Shown: one piece after another, positions 1 through 14,757 of the stretch | Position numbering within the stretch: the first letter of the stretch is position 1 | How the letters are laid out: the number at the start of each line of letters is the position of its first letter | Source: Takakia lepidozioides | Taxonomy: Eukaryota > Streptophyta > Takakiopsida > Takakiales > Takakiaceae | DNA: 64,000 bases | Reading direction: 5' to 3' | Assembly: GCA_030704615.1 (NCBI GenBank) | Contig: CM060734.1 | Location: 44,344,042-44,408,041 of the forward strand | Position numbers and translations under genes: made by a program | The notes under the pieces: model-generated | The model's database searches: none | Seen by the model: the letters and a program-made list of their open reading frames with translations, nothing else | Told to the model about the DNA's origin: nothing

Positions 1-16
1 AGGGGACATCTGTCGG

Positions 17-1013
17 GTGATGGAGAAATATCTGTGCGTTCGATACCACCTGAAACCGGGGTCGGTTTTTTTGGAGGAAATGAAGGACTCAAACGGCCTT
101 GTTGTCGAGAGTATTGTTGTGCTCCACGATGATTTCGGCGATGGCAGGGAATGGCGAGTTCCACCATCGGACAACGTCATATACAGGGCTGTTGGGGACT
201 TCATTTGCCCGCCAAATGCACCTTCTATCCTGGCGCCTTCCACGAAACAATCCGTGAATCAGAGAGTGGCTACCTCAAAGAGAGAAGTCCGCAACGAAGT
301 AAATCCAGAGCTGAACCCATCCATGAAGACGAGCGAGAACCGGGTTGTTCACAACCTGTCCGACTCAGACGAGGTCATGGAAGTTCCGAGGTCGTCCTGG
401 AGATCAGGCAAGTCCTCAATGGATGTCAGTGGAGGAATGAGTCATATTCCCAGCACGAGCACCGCAGTTCGATCTATTTTTGAAATTCTGCGAGGGCTTC
501 ACCTAGAGGGACACCGGTCGGAGCTGGCCGGGCTGGACTACAGCAAGTTCGCAATTAAATCGGTTACATGTCTTCCCGTCGACGTCGACGGTAATATCTT
601 CTTTGAGTTCCCTCCTCGGGCGGACTACTCGAGGGCGTCTGAAATGTTGACAGATATGGATAGAAAATATGACGGTCATCCTTGGTGCGTTACCAAAACC
701 ACCAGCATGAAGATGCTCGATGGTGTGCGGGTGCGCTACGTTGTTTGTGCGGGCGCGTTGCGGTGTTTCTCCCCAACTTGCTTCCACTTTAAATCCAGAG
801 GTCACAGGAACGAGACCGATTGGACAGGCACAGCTCATCAACCATTTCGAGCTCAGGAGAAGGTTCCGAACTCCACATTTAAGTGTGCGCATTGCAAATA
901 ACCACCACACTGCATGTCTGTTTGTAATGCCAAGCAGTTCTATGTGTTGCACCGTTTCCCTGACCTCACCCGAGCTTGCATACACGTTGGTTCCCATTGT
1001 CACAAATTGGCGA
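17..1013 (+). pseudogene. Transposon-like zinc-ribbon ORF with in-frame stop
   Basis: A 294-codon ORF runs from 17 to a TAA at 899-901. The same frame then continues with plausible coding sequence to about 1013. The last part before the stop is cysteine-rich (CFSPTCFHF, then FKCAHCK). The part after it continues the pattern (CMSVCNAKQFYVLHR, then TRACIHVGSHCHK). The spaced Cys/His pairs on both sides of the TAA suggest one zinc-binding module broken by a nonsense change. Cys-rich modules followed by an aromatic stretch and TRA.IH.G.H are what I associate with N-terminal parts of plant transposon proteins, but I cannot name the superfamily. The ORF may begin left of the window. It runs straight into repeat DNA at about 1015, so it is probably a decayed mobile-element gene. 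It could also be an unknown host gene. Confidence 0.4.
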
Positions 1014-1017
1014 GGGG

Positions 1018-1170
1018 GAACAAAAATGGCGCCGAATTACCTGTCATGAGGGGACCTATAGCCGCGGAATTCGGCACCATTTTTCGCCAGAGAGACCTAT
1101 TACCGCGAAATACGTCGCCGTTTTTTCAGGTTACGGACCCTATTACCGCGAAATTCGGCGCCATATTTGC
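1018..1170. repeat. Short inverted GGCGCC-containing repeat cluster
   Basis: Copies of AAAAATGGCGCCGAATT and its complement (AATTCGGCACCATTTTT, AAATTCGGCGCCATAT) occur in both orientations over about 150 bp. The same core builds the larger palindromic satellite at 4080-4850, so the two blocks belong to one repeat family. Confidence 0.6.
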
Positions 1171-1365
1171 ACATGTCGCTGGGAATTGGCATGAGCGGAA
1201 GACGAAATATCATGAGCACAACTGTCAAAACTACAATTTTCCCTTCAAGGGGCCGAATAATATATTTGTTTTTTCTGACACATTGCTTTAAATTAATGTT
1301 TTTTATTGTTTTTTTATTTTCGAAATTTGTACTTCTGCTCATGAAAACCGATTGTCTTACTACTC

Positions 1366-1412
1366 CGCTCATGCCGCTCATGCTCATGAAATAGCTAACC
1401 TCCAATAGACGT
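1366..1412. repeat. CTCATG-rich motif, possible element end (copy 1)
   Basis: A block of CTCATGCC/GCTCATG units is followed by GAAATAGC and CAATAGACG. A very similar block lies at 5551-5594, in the same direction except that the last nine bases appear as the reverse complement (CGTCTATTG). The two may be ends of related elements. No clean target-site duplication was found. Confidence 0.35.
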
Positions 1413-2400
1413 GTCATTCAAAGTCCTGCCATGATCCATCACCCACATATAAGAGGTGCCATGAACGGCATGGAACACGCAAGTGAGATTTCTGGTGTAC
1501 ACACTTTCAGTGTATGTACGATAACATCAGGTTAAATCCTTCCTCATTCAAATCACCTCAAAAATCCAAATGACCATAAACTGTAGGATGGTTAAAACAA
1601 AGTTCTTAATGCATCGATCGAGCCAATCTCACGTGCATCATCTGAAACTGATGTCCAACAGCAGCAAATTGCAAAGCAAAGTATCACCTCTAAATATGGT
1701 ACCTAAGTTCAATCTGTTTTGTGGTGAAATAAATGTGGTAGGGAGTCTTACAGGCCAACGATGTACAAATCCAGGTCGCTACTATTTACCCTTGGTGTTC
1801 TTAGGCATATTACCCCTCGCCAACCATTATCCCAGCAAGGCAGAGGATGTGCAGCACTACCCCACCCTGCCAGGTTAGTAGCGATGTTGGGAGTCGCATT
1901 CCATGCTGCCAGAATGGCATATATCACAGTCACTGTACAGTACACTGACAAGTCATGATAGTATCTTCAACATCCATTGTACCATAGAGACCCCCAAGAT
2001 GTAAAAGACCCCAGTGAACTCAAGACCTACACGGAAGAGTAATCCTCCTGGACAAAATCCTATAGCTTATATCAAATCCTCAGATGTTTAACAAACTCTT
2101 CGACTATCCTAAGAACTTCGATATTAGTTGTGAATCTTACTTTCCTCTGGTGGGTAAAATACTGTCAGACAGAGGCCACCACTGAATGACAGCAAGACTA
2201 GTGAAAAAGCAACCTGCAGCTTGAGGATACTCATTGCAGTTGTGTGAGCGGGTCTTGAGATCTGACAGTGGATAGAGCTTCGAGAGGCTGCCAAGGCCTT
2301 CAGCTCGCAGACGCCACATAGAGTTTGGAAGGGGCAGCACAACATTCAACGACTTCTTCGCTCAATGGAATAGCAAAAAGGCTAAGCTAGTGCGAGGTCC
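1413..2400. other. Intergenic, no gene recognised
   Basis: AT-rich sequence with only short, unconvincing ORFs on either strand. No motif, tRNA or recognised repeat was seen. Confidence 0.5.
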
Positions 2401-2627
2401 GGGCTGCTCCTCCTCCTCCAATAGGAGGCGAGAATTCGTGAGGAGGTCCGGAGAGTGATGGGTAGGTCTAGAAGGTGGTACGTCCAGCAGTCCCTAGGTC
2501 AGGGAGTCCACATACCCCGGCTCACTACACCCCTGCACATTGGGCCGCCCGATATTATACACCGTATTTTATTCTTGTACGCTCGTATATACATCAATAT
2601 TTCATCCATGAAATCCAATTCATCCCT

Positions 2628-2695
2628 GGCCCGGGGTTCTTAGAGCCCGGGGTTTCTAGGGCCCGGGGTTTTGGGCCCGGGGTTTTAGAGCCTGG
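2628..2695. repeat. Tandem CCCGGGGTT minisatellite
   Basis: Four to five imperfect copies of a unit built on CCCGGGGTTT, separated by TTAGAG/CTAGGG/TGGG spacers. Short and GC-rich, with no coding evidence. Confidence 0.8.
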
Positions 2696-2740
2696 CACCG
2701 GCCTTCCTGGCGTGGCCTCTTGGGACTAGGTAGCATTCGA

Positions 2741-2844
2741 GAGGAGCCCCTGCTACCGGATATAGCAGGGAGCCAGGACCTACCGAGCCGCGTTAGCGGC
2801 GAGATGTCATGGCGACCTGCTATATCCGGTAGCAGGGGCTCCTC
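2741..2844. repeat. Perfect 29-bp inverted repeat (foldback)
   Basis: The left arm 2741-2769 is the exact reverse complement of the right arm 2816-2844, with a 46-bp loop between them. Weaker pairing continues outward (GCATTCGA against TTGAGCGC) and inward. A transcript would form a very stable hairpin. It may be a MITE or foldback element, or a small-RNA source. Confidence 0.85.
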
Positions 2845-2869
2845 TTGAGCGCTACCGGACATAACCGGT

Positions 2870-2913
2870 TTTTAGGGCAGCGAGCCAATCATTTTAGGGC
2901 AGCGAGCCAGTCA
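2870..2913. repeat. 22-bp tandem repeat, two copies
   Basis: TTTTAGGGCAGCGAGCCA plus (A/G)TCA occurs at 2870-2891 and again at 2892-2913 with one mismatch. Confidence 0.85.
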
Positions 2914-3225
2914 GTTTACCCTTGTACGTACCTACCACCACGTTTTCTATCCATTTGGAGCTGTGATACGAAGTTTTCATCCCCCGCAGCAGGTAGGTAG
3001 GTAGTTAAAATCTAGTAGGTCGTAGAATACCACATATAGCACCCTCCTCAAATCCAGTAGAAACACGCCATGTCAGCGAGCCTGCTCTAAAAATCGGTTA
3101 TGTACTTCCGTTAGGGTTTGTGCTAAAGCTTATGTTATCAGTTGACATAACTTGTCAAGCTTCAGCCCACATGTTGTAATCTTCTCTTTGTTCTGCATAG
3201 CCAGATCTGTTCTCCTTCTACCTGG

Positions 3226-3747
3226 ATGTCTACAGCAAGGCCTCCAAGAGTTGGAATGGAGATAGTTGTCTGTATTAGTTGGAATTCTTTGTTGCTGGAG
3301 CTCACTCATCTCACATTTCTGATTGGTCTTGCATCTTTATCTTTCTTTGACATGGATATTCTTTATAAGCCTTTTTCATTCAGAAGAGTATTGAAGCTCC
3401 AACAGATCTCCCTTCCTCCTTCCCATGTTACATTGATCAAGTCTGTAGGTTTCACACAAGGCCCATGGCTAAGATCTGCTGAAGACCCTTCTGAACACCG
3501 AGTGAAAGATGAAATTCGAGACCCAAAAGAAGGTTCACAAAGGCTGAAATCGGTTGGGCAGGAAACAAACTCTGGATACCTGTTTGCAAATATCAACGCT
3601 GCATTAATACGAGCACCTTTTTCTTGTTCTGACATTGCTTGTCTTATCTTACATCCGCTCAGTTCCTGTTTCCACCTTCCCAAGGTAGGAGAAACATTTG
3701 AACTTTTTTTTTGCTACACAGTGAGGCATCACATAGGGGTGACATGA
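3226..3747 (+). CDS. Unrecognised 173-aa ORF
   Basis: An open frame of 173 codons starting with ATG. The product has a hydrophobic stretch near residues 20-45 and a charged middle segment. I do not recognise any domain. It lies between repeat blocks with no neighbouring exon that I can connect to it. It may be chance or part of a decayed element, and there is no positive evidence of function. Confidence 0.12.
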   Translation: MSTARPPRVGMEIVVCISWNSLLLELTHLTFLIGLASLSFFDMDILYKPFSFRRVLKLQQISLPPSHVTLIKSVGFTQGPWLRSAEDPSEHRVKDEIRDPKEGSQRLKSVGQETNSGYLFANINAALIRAPFSCSDIACLILHPLSSCFHLPKVGETFELFFCYTVRHHIGVT

Positions 3748-4079
3748 ATTATCCAGTGCAAGCTGGAGTGGTTGCACGAGTGCTGACATGCACCTTACAG
3801 GTATATGATGCCAATCTTGCTTAGTTCTTGTGGCTATGTCTCACGCAAATGTGGGTAATCTGAACTACAGCTTTACAGAGCATAGCAAATTGTCTTCTTT
3901 GGACGAAGGAAAATGATGTAAAGTGTGAACCTAACAATTAATACCGTGATGCCCTGGCATTCCATGCTATGTTAGCCCTACCTCCCTTAGCCTTTGTTGT
4001 GTATACCTAACCAAACAACGACAAATAGAAATCCCACAGAGAGCGAGACAAAGAGAAAGATGTACTCATACTCATTACA

Positions 4080-4850
4080 TTGGCTAGACAAGACTGGAAA
4101 AATGGCGCCGAATTTCCGATTTTGGTGCCGCTCATATCTGGGACTTAGCCATTTTTGGCCCCGAACTGGAAAAATGGCGCCGAAAAAAAAAACAAAAAAA
4201 AAAAAAAAACGCCATTTTTCCAATTCGGGGCCGAAAACGGCTAAGTCCCACATCTGACTGGCACCAAAATCGGAAATTCGGCGCCATTTTTCCAGTTCTG
4301 GGCCCAGTCAGATCTGGGACTTAGCCGTTCTCGGCCCCGAACTGGAAAAATGGCGTTTTTTTTTTTTTTTTTTTTTTTTTTTCGCCAGTTCGCGCCATGG
4401 CGCCATTTTTCCAGTTTAGGGCCCCGAAAATGGCTAAGTCCCTAGGATGGCTGGAACCGCAACTGGAAATTCGGCACCATTTTTCCAGTTCCGTGCCCTA
4501 TCAGATCTGGGACTTAGCCATTTTTCCAGTTCGGGGCCGAAAATGGCTGTCCTTAGGGTGGCTGGCACCAAAATCGGAAATTCGGCGCCATTTTTCCAGT
4601 TCCGGGCCCAGTCAGATCTAGGACTTAGCCATTTTCGGCCCCGAACTGGAAAAATGGCACCGAAAAAAAAAAAACATGCCATTTTTTCAGTTCGGGGCCG
4701 AAAACGGCTTAGTCCCAGATCTGACTGGCACCAAAATCGGAAATTTGGCGCCATTTTTCCAGTTCTGGGCCCAGTCAGATCTGGGACTTAGCCATTTTCG
4801 GCCCCGAACTGGAAAAATGGCGTTTTTTTTTTTTTTTTTTTTTTTTTTTT
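4080..4850. repeat. Palindromic satellite with poly-A/T tracts
   Basis: At least eight copies of AACTGGAAAAATGGCGCC or its complement alternate in direct and inverted orientation. The spacers are about 80-90 bp, containing CAGTCAGATCTGGGACTTAG and CGGAAATTCGGCGCC. Long homopolymers interrupt the array: A-rich at about 4188-4209 and 4663-4676, T-rich at about 4356-4382 and 4825-4850. Several ORFs cross the array in both directions, but they arise from the repeat and are not genes. Confidence 0.85.
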
Positions 4851-4998
4851 CGTGGCGTTTTTATTTCATTGAAAGACCGTTTCTGCTTCTGCTGGTATTG
4901 ACATTCTTCAAGTGGATTTGTTCTTACTGTAGGAGGGACGTCTACACCACAGTTCATGGGCAGGAGGAACGTGCATTTTTTTTGCCAGGGGGGATTTC

Positions 4999-5364
4999 AT
5001 GCCTAGTCCAGAAAGGGACTACATCCTTCCTACTTATGTTGCCCGGCTTGCTTCGGTGTCCATTAGGAGGTGTTCCGAACCTAGTCGTGTACAGCAGATT
5101 TTAGACGAGGCAAGCCTCAAGAAAATGAAGATGAGGGAGGAGGCAACAGCTATTAGAGCCCGTCAGGCTCGTAGATTTGTCTTGGATTCAGCTGAGGAAA
5201 GTGGGGGAGAAGATGCAGAAGATTCCCAGGAGGTGAGGTGGACAGTCCCCCAAGATGACGGGATTTTTGAGATGCATAGTGGAACTGATGCATCACAGAG
5301 TTTGGAGGATGAGGGGGATGAGGAAGAAGGTGGGGCAAGTTCCTCGGAGGGTGTAGGAGAGTAG
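4999..5364 (+). CDS. Unrecognised acidic-tailed 121-aa ORF
   Basis: The frame encodes a basic helix-like middle (EASLKKMKMREEATAIRARQ) and then a strongly acidic, Ser-rich end (EESGGEDAEDSQ, DEGDEEEGGASSSEG). Sequence resembling a polyadenylation signal (AATAAA) follows at about 5426. It may be the 3' exon of a decayed gene or element ORF, since it sits between the palindromic satellite and the second CTCATG block. I recognise no family. Confidence 0.2.
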   Translation: MPSPERDYILPTYVARLASVSIRRCSEPSRVQQILDEASLKKMKMREEATAIRARQARRFVLDSAEESGGEDAEDSQEVRWTVPQDDGIFEMHSGTDASQSLEDEGDEEEGGASSSEGVGE

Positions 5365-5550
5365 TGCCCATGCCGGCTATGACAGTTAGAACACACTTGT
5401 ATAGACGTGGCTTGCCACAAAATTTGCAATAAAATGTTGCATTTCAAGTCCACTGGTGCCACATTCCAACTTCACATGACCCTATTTCCGTGCCTCCTAA
5501 CCCTATTTCCGTGGACTCACAATGGTCTACTCATGTTTTTTTTTTTTTCG

Positions 5551-5594
5551 CTCATGCTCATGCCGCTCATGAAATAGCAGCCCCCCGTCTATTG
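5551..5594. repeat. CTCATG-rich motif, possible element end (copy 2)
   Basis: Counterpart of the block at 1366-1412. It ends with CGTCTATTG immediately before the first recognisable LRR exon, which looks 5'-truncated. An element end may therefore have cut into the LRR receptor kinase gene here. Confidence 0.35.
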
Positions 5595-5597
5595 TAG

Positions 5598-8500
5598 GTA
5601 CTTTACCGAAGGAAATTGGAAACCTTACCTATCTGACGTCCTTGTGAGTTCAGTAGAACGAATTCATGTTACTTTCGATTTCCGTATCTTATTTACTCAC
5701 CAGTTGTCAGTAACTATTATTTCAAATTTATGGTTTCAAGTTTCTCAGCTGGCAACATTGTCACATGTGGATATTTTTGCAGAACTTTGACAGGAAATCC
5801 AGAGCTTTCTGGTCCCCTTCCTGCAGAAATTGGTCAACTACAGTTCTTGAATATTTTGTAAGCGGACGCTTAATCTATCAAGCTCATGATTCCTGTTGAA
5901 GTGCGAAGTCATTATGCCTACAATCTAGGGTGCAACTTTAATAGACGATGAATCTGAACATTCCACGTTTCTTTTGTAGACATTCAATTAGGTTATTATT
6001 TTGTCTATATCTCGATATAATGTGTGCATACTTCATGGGATGAAGATTCTACTATAAGTTTGTGAATTACGTATCACATTGATCATGAAAAGTCATTTTT
6101 CTCCAGGAATCTGAGTGGTAACAATTTCAATGGAAGCATTCCGGAGAATCTTATACAATCAGCTTGGGGTCTTCAAGAGCTGTGAGTTGTCAGATTACAT
6201 CACTGAAGTCATTTGGACATTATGCTCGACTATAAGTGAAATACATATTCACTTACGACTGGTCATCTGAAATGAATGCAAAATAGATTGCTCCGAACTG
6301 TAGTAAATTTACAAAGATGAGGCAGCGCTTAGACGATGTTCATATTGGCAACGCTCTACGGATCTTTGCACAAAACTGCTGGAAGTAGTAGTTTCCTAAC
6401 ATGTATGCCCGGACTATGGGAAAGCTTGCTAATTATTGTAATTTGGGGTTGGCACAAAACTTACAAGGAGGAAGTAGTTTAGTTATTTCCCATGTGCACG
6501 GAAATATTATGGATATGCTGGTTGACATTTCTCCTATTGCACAGAGAAAGCAAGTAGACGACGCGGCTAAATTGTTGTTTCTTCTGCTTCAGAGACTTGA
6601 GTGGAAACCAATTCACTGGGCAGCTTCCCAAGTTCTCTTGGAATAACGGTAACGGGCGGAATTGGTTGGAAACAATATAGTGTCTCAGAACCAACTCGAA
6701 GGGCCGACACCATCCTTTGATGCAGACATGGGATGGAACGCACTCACTACGCTGTAAGATGAATATCTAGCGCCCTAGCCCTCCTCTTACACATAAGTGA
6801 TCCTCGTGTCAGGTGCCATGTCTTATGATCTTGTGATCTACTTGAAGTATTTCTATTTGATGTATTTCTACATCTATAATATTATATACAAACTCGTTCA
6901 CAGGATCACCACCTAATCTTACATTTATTTCCACTCTCCGATCTCTGTAAGTAGCATCTTACATGTCTATGTTATGATGATTGATCTACCTGAGTACCGT
7001 TTCTGTAGAATACATGTGAACGAATCTGTCGAGTTGGTCTTGACTCCAGCAAATCATTGTAAACAAGCAATCTTTGCATAGGAGAGTTGACTATCTAAAG
7101 TTAGCCATGACCTAGCTCTCTTTTCCAGAAATCTCTCTAGAGCATATATTTGGGGAGATCCCTGAGTTGATTTGCCATCATCAGCTGTGAGTGCGCGATA
7201 AACGTTTTCTTCAGTGCCGTTGTCATATTATCTTTAAATTATCAAGTTTACGTCAATTGAGTAATCTATTGAGTAATGTTTTGGCCCCAGGAATCTGAGC
7301 AGGAATTAGTTTGACGGTCCTGTAGTTCCTTCTTCGATTGTCAACGTCTCGGTGAATCTGACAGTATTGGATCTGTCACGCAACAGTTTCACTGGTCCTC
7401 TCCCCAACTTCAATTTTATTGCACAAACTTTGCAGCAGTTGTAAGTTTGCTCGGGCCTCTGTTCCATTATTAAGCATGCATTGATTCAAGTACTTACCAC
7501 TTGGCTTCAAGTGGCTTCTGAGAGCCACCTCGTGTCTCCGAATTCACATAGGACATAGGACAAGTCTCCCAATGTATCATTAGGTGTGAGGTATTCATTA
7601 TACAATTCTCATGTTAAATTTGAAGCATATATAATATTGTATCTGTATACTTAGGAAACACAAACTTAGAGAATAGATTCAATATCGAATAGTGGGTATT
7701 GTTTTGATGGATCCATCATGAATCAGAATCAGAGACAACTCTAGCTGCCAACATTCGTCATAATGTGTCCGAACACTTGAGGTTGACCATGTATATATAT
7801 GCACTATCGTCTTGGATGAAAATTGGGGTAATATTTATAATAAATGTTACCTAGGGAATGTTTAAAATAAGAAATACTGCAATACATATATAACAAGTAC
7901 GCCCCACTATTTGAACGAAATAGCTGGGGAAAGGAAGCCTGGGGAAGGGAGAGATTTGCTCATCATAAGGAACCTTTCGAGGATCAAGAAGTAAACAATG
8001 GGTGTCAGGCTCAGTGGACTGCCTTGAATTTCTAGGCTCAAGGTAAGTACTTTAGAATAGGAGTTCCTAGACCGCTGGGCCTTGCACAGATTTTGAAAGT
8101 GGTAGGTTGAAATGGCAATTCCTGGTCCTCCCGAAAGAGGTTATTTCACCTCACGTGTAGTATCAATAGGGTCCGTTAGAAAACATTGCATGTACGAGGG
8201 GAGTTCTCATCATAAACAGTCGCTCATTTAAACTGGTCAGCTCATTCTCTTAGGCAGCAATAGCTGAAGCCCATTGATCAACCTACATTTACTCTATTCT
8301 GATTTGTTGCCGAGGCTTTTTATCACATAGAGGTATGGTTGCATGTAGTTTCACAAGTTTATGAAAATTGACCTATAGCCTTGGGTGGTGTAACTGTGTT
8401 AACACAAATCTAGAGTAGTTTTTGTGGATTCATGATATGTGTTAGACTACACACTCACAGCTCTCCCCGTTGTTCCGTAAAGGCGAGGTAATAAAGTTCT

Positions 8501-10481
8501 TACATATGTACAGCTTACACTGGCAAGTTATCAAATATTGAAAGTCTTTTGCACGACCGAACAGTTTGATGTACCCTTGTAGAGTATTGCTAAGACAGTC
8601 ATTGACCTCATTGACCTCATCATTTGAAATAATCTAGAAACTGCGCTCACTCCTCCCAGGGATTTCAGTCTCAACGCATTTGATTCGGGGGAAGTTCCTA
8701 CTTGGCTCTCCAGATGTAGTCACCTAGTGACACTGTGAGTACACTTCTTCCCAAGCTCTTCCCATGCAGCTCAGTTTATCATATTTGTTGAAATTGAAGA
8801 TCCATTCCGCCATTGCCTGCATCTGGACCGAGCCGATTATTCTGACTTACTAGCTCTTTATGCCAACTCGGATGTTCATTACAACGACCTCTATCAATCC
8901 TAGCTGGCATCCAGTTGCACTACTGATGTTTAAACCATGGCACGTTCCCGCCTGCATTTGCTTCGTCTTCTTTGCTAGTATTTAGTGTGTTGTTTTCCTT
9001 GGTTTACATATCGTTGCTAAAGTAGTTGTGTCCACAGGGTGGTCGTAGTTATACTTACAGGAATGTGACCATTATATATATTGTGAATAGGCTGATAGGC
9101 GAACATTTCAGTATTGGAGAGATTCTTCATAGCTTACTTGCTACTCTGTAAGCTTTGGGCGAGTACTATAATCAGCATTTCAATAAGATTTAACATGCTC
9201 ATGATAAACTTGTTCTATGCGAATCCACGCTTCTACACTTATGGCGCCACGATTGATAGTTGCATGATCTGTACATAGGTCTTTTTGCCAAAAATTCCCA
9301 ATAATATTTACATCAAACGCTACTTTGATCATGTGATAGTTAGAGAGAGAGAGAGAGAGATAAGACTCCGGCCGAAGCAGGCGTAACTAAGAGCCACTTC
9401 ACCTAACGGCTGCTGCCCCCTTTCGGGGGTGGGCCCTATTATGTGCTAGTTATACAATTATTCGAACAGTGGTCAACGACTTATAACCAGAATTGCGAAT
9501 TGCAATAGCCTGGGTGCATCATTTGCTTACAAGCTGGTAGATGAGTAAGAGCACTCTTAAGGACACTAATTGCCTTGATTGTTGCAGCGCACTAAGAGCG
9601 ACTGGCTTATTTGGTTCATTTCCGTATACTCTATTGGCCTCTCTTCCGCAATTGGAGATTCTGTAAGGTTTTCTACCCTTGTAAGTTGATTCATTTGAGA
9701 TTCTAATATGTATAGAATATCTAGCTAGTGGGAGGCGCGCACAATTGCATGGAAATTATGCTTGAATAAATCGGATCGTTTTTCTTGAATTGAACTCCTA
9801 ATTATAACACGACCTTAGCAAATGATCTTTGCAAACATTGAAATTTTTTGACTAACTTATTACAACTCTGCCCGGCACATGGGCGAGTATTGACAGGACC
9901 ATACTTGATATCTTCTCCATTATGTGCTTGTAGAATGCTTGACAACAACAGCTTCAATGGGACCCTAGACATGGGTGATGTCAGTGGCTTGAGTAATCAC
10001 TCTGGAGCCGGGCATCTACAATATCTGAGCATTACGTACAACAATATAAAGGATGTTATTTACTCTGCCTCCGATATCAGAGACGTTTCTACTGTTGTCA
10101 TGTAAGTAGAGATTCTAACCTTGATTTAAATGGTCTTTTGTTTTTGAGAAATCCCCAAAGGGAAAGTACTTTGTTGATCAACCGGTCATGATCTAGTGAG
10201 ACATGTACGCCTACAGTTCAATAAGTTGCTGCAAATTTATGTCATGCCACATAAGCATATGATATCAATTGTGAGCAACAAGTCCCCTGATTTGACACTA
10301 TATGTACAGGCTCTATGCTAAGTATTACAGTTGGCAACATTCTTGTATAATAATCTCCATCTACCACGTAATTGTCTTTTGCACTACAGGCTCCAAAATA
10401 ACTCCTACTGTTTTCAATCAACCGATCTAAAAACGGATGGACAAAGATGTTATTGCACTCAAACATGCTCTATTCAAGATG
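5598..10481 (+). pseudogene. LRR receptor kinase, ectodomain exons (decayed)
   Basis: A string of LRR exons, mostly 75 bp and in the same splice phase (the codon of a Leu is split), each with GT-AG borders: 5598-5643, 5783-5857, 6107-6181, 6593-6753, 7139-7186, 7291-7440, 8660-8734, 9091-9147, 9588-9662, 9934-10101. A cysteine-containing juxtamembrane exon follows at 10390-10481. Typical readings are LSGPLPAEIGQLQFLNIL and GLFGSFPYTLLASLPQLEIL. The ectodomain would sit outside the cell and bind an unknown ligand. Damage: the first exon looks truncated at its 5' end (46 bp), there are frame changes inside 6593-6753 and 7139-7186, and a TAG at 7307-7309 follows LSRN. The signal peptide and first LRRs are missing, probably displaced by repeat DNA upstream. 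Confidence 0.8.
9331..9452. mobile_element. ~98-bp SINE-like insertion in an LRR intron
   Basis: ATGTG(A/C)TAGTTA occurs at 9331-9342 and 9441-9452 and flanks a 98-bp insert, as a target-site duplication would. The insert begins with a (GA)n run and contains a small GC hairpin (CCCCCTTTCGGGGG). On the minus strand it would end in (TC)n. The family is unknown. Confidence 0.45.
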
Positions 10482-10788
10482 GTTAGTCCTTCCTTCATTC
10501 TGATTTAGATAATTTGGGTTGAATGGGACTCAAAATTCTATTTGCCCTACTAGATTTCCGCAGATGTCATTGGTTCGAGCTAGATCTTAAATGTTTTCAT
10601 AGGATTTGAAGGAGTTTCCATCATGAAATCGGTAAGAAAATGTTGAACCTCAAAATATTGTCTTATAGTTGAAAAATCAGACTATACATGTATAGTATTT
10701 GTAATAGATTATAAGATGATATTTCCATCTGTCATTTGACATACTTCATATCTTAAATCTACGTGCTTGTGTCATTGTATGAATGTAG

Positions 10789-14017
<3,229 letters not shown>

Positions 14018-14757
14018 TGAGACGTACAAAAAGAATGATAGATTTCAATTCAATCTAGAATTGAGCCCAATGAGAGCTCACTATACAATAGCTGGAACAT
14101 AAAAGCAAAATAGTACTAGCTAGAAAAAAACAAGAAAAATTGTATGGATAGGAGGGAGAAATTGCTCTACATGAATCCTACAATGTCCCGTATAAATGTT
14201 CAATAGTGTGCAAGGGCACGTAGTTTTAGAAGTTAATGACACCTGGAATAGGCCTCTTGAAAACCAATCCCACATGAAAGAGTCTATGAGTCAAAGGTAA
14301 GTAGCGAGAGAAACAAGGGAGGAGCCAAAAATGCAAAAGAGACAAGCAAGATAGGGTTTTTCCCTCAAGACAGTGATGAAATCGCGATTTATCATCAAGG
14401 ACGACTGGATGAATTATGCAAATTTTCATCAATAAATGAATGGCTGGCAGTGTGGATGTAAACAAGGGTGGAATCAATATTTTACATCCGAAGGTGGATA
14501 ATGGGTTAGCAGGATGACGAAGGGATGAAATAGCCAGGGAACGTTGATTTCTCATCCTCAAGGATGAAATTGCAGACGTAAGACAAACTGCTCAGCGATG
14601 CTTTAGCGAGAAGTGTGGCCACCACAATAATAGCTACGTGGCATAAATTGTAAAGGGTGGACATAAGGATGGACACATCGCCCTTGTGTATATTTAGAAA
14701 CCATCAGGCTAGTGGCGTAGAGGGAAATAATACTCGGTGGCCGCTAAAACTTTAAGC
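14018..14757. other. Intergenic, no gene recognised
   Basis: AT-rich sequence with several CATCC/GGATG-containing small inverted motifs (for example CATCCTCAAGGATG near 14554). Related motifs recur at about 15890-15985. No coding or RNA gene was supported. Confidence 0.4.

Noticed and set aside
3987-5104. Long ORFs on both strands over 3987-5104
   Set aside because: They are readings of the palindromic satellite (repeated NGAEFP/FGAIFPV-type peptides) on both strands, not genes.
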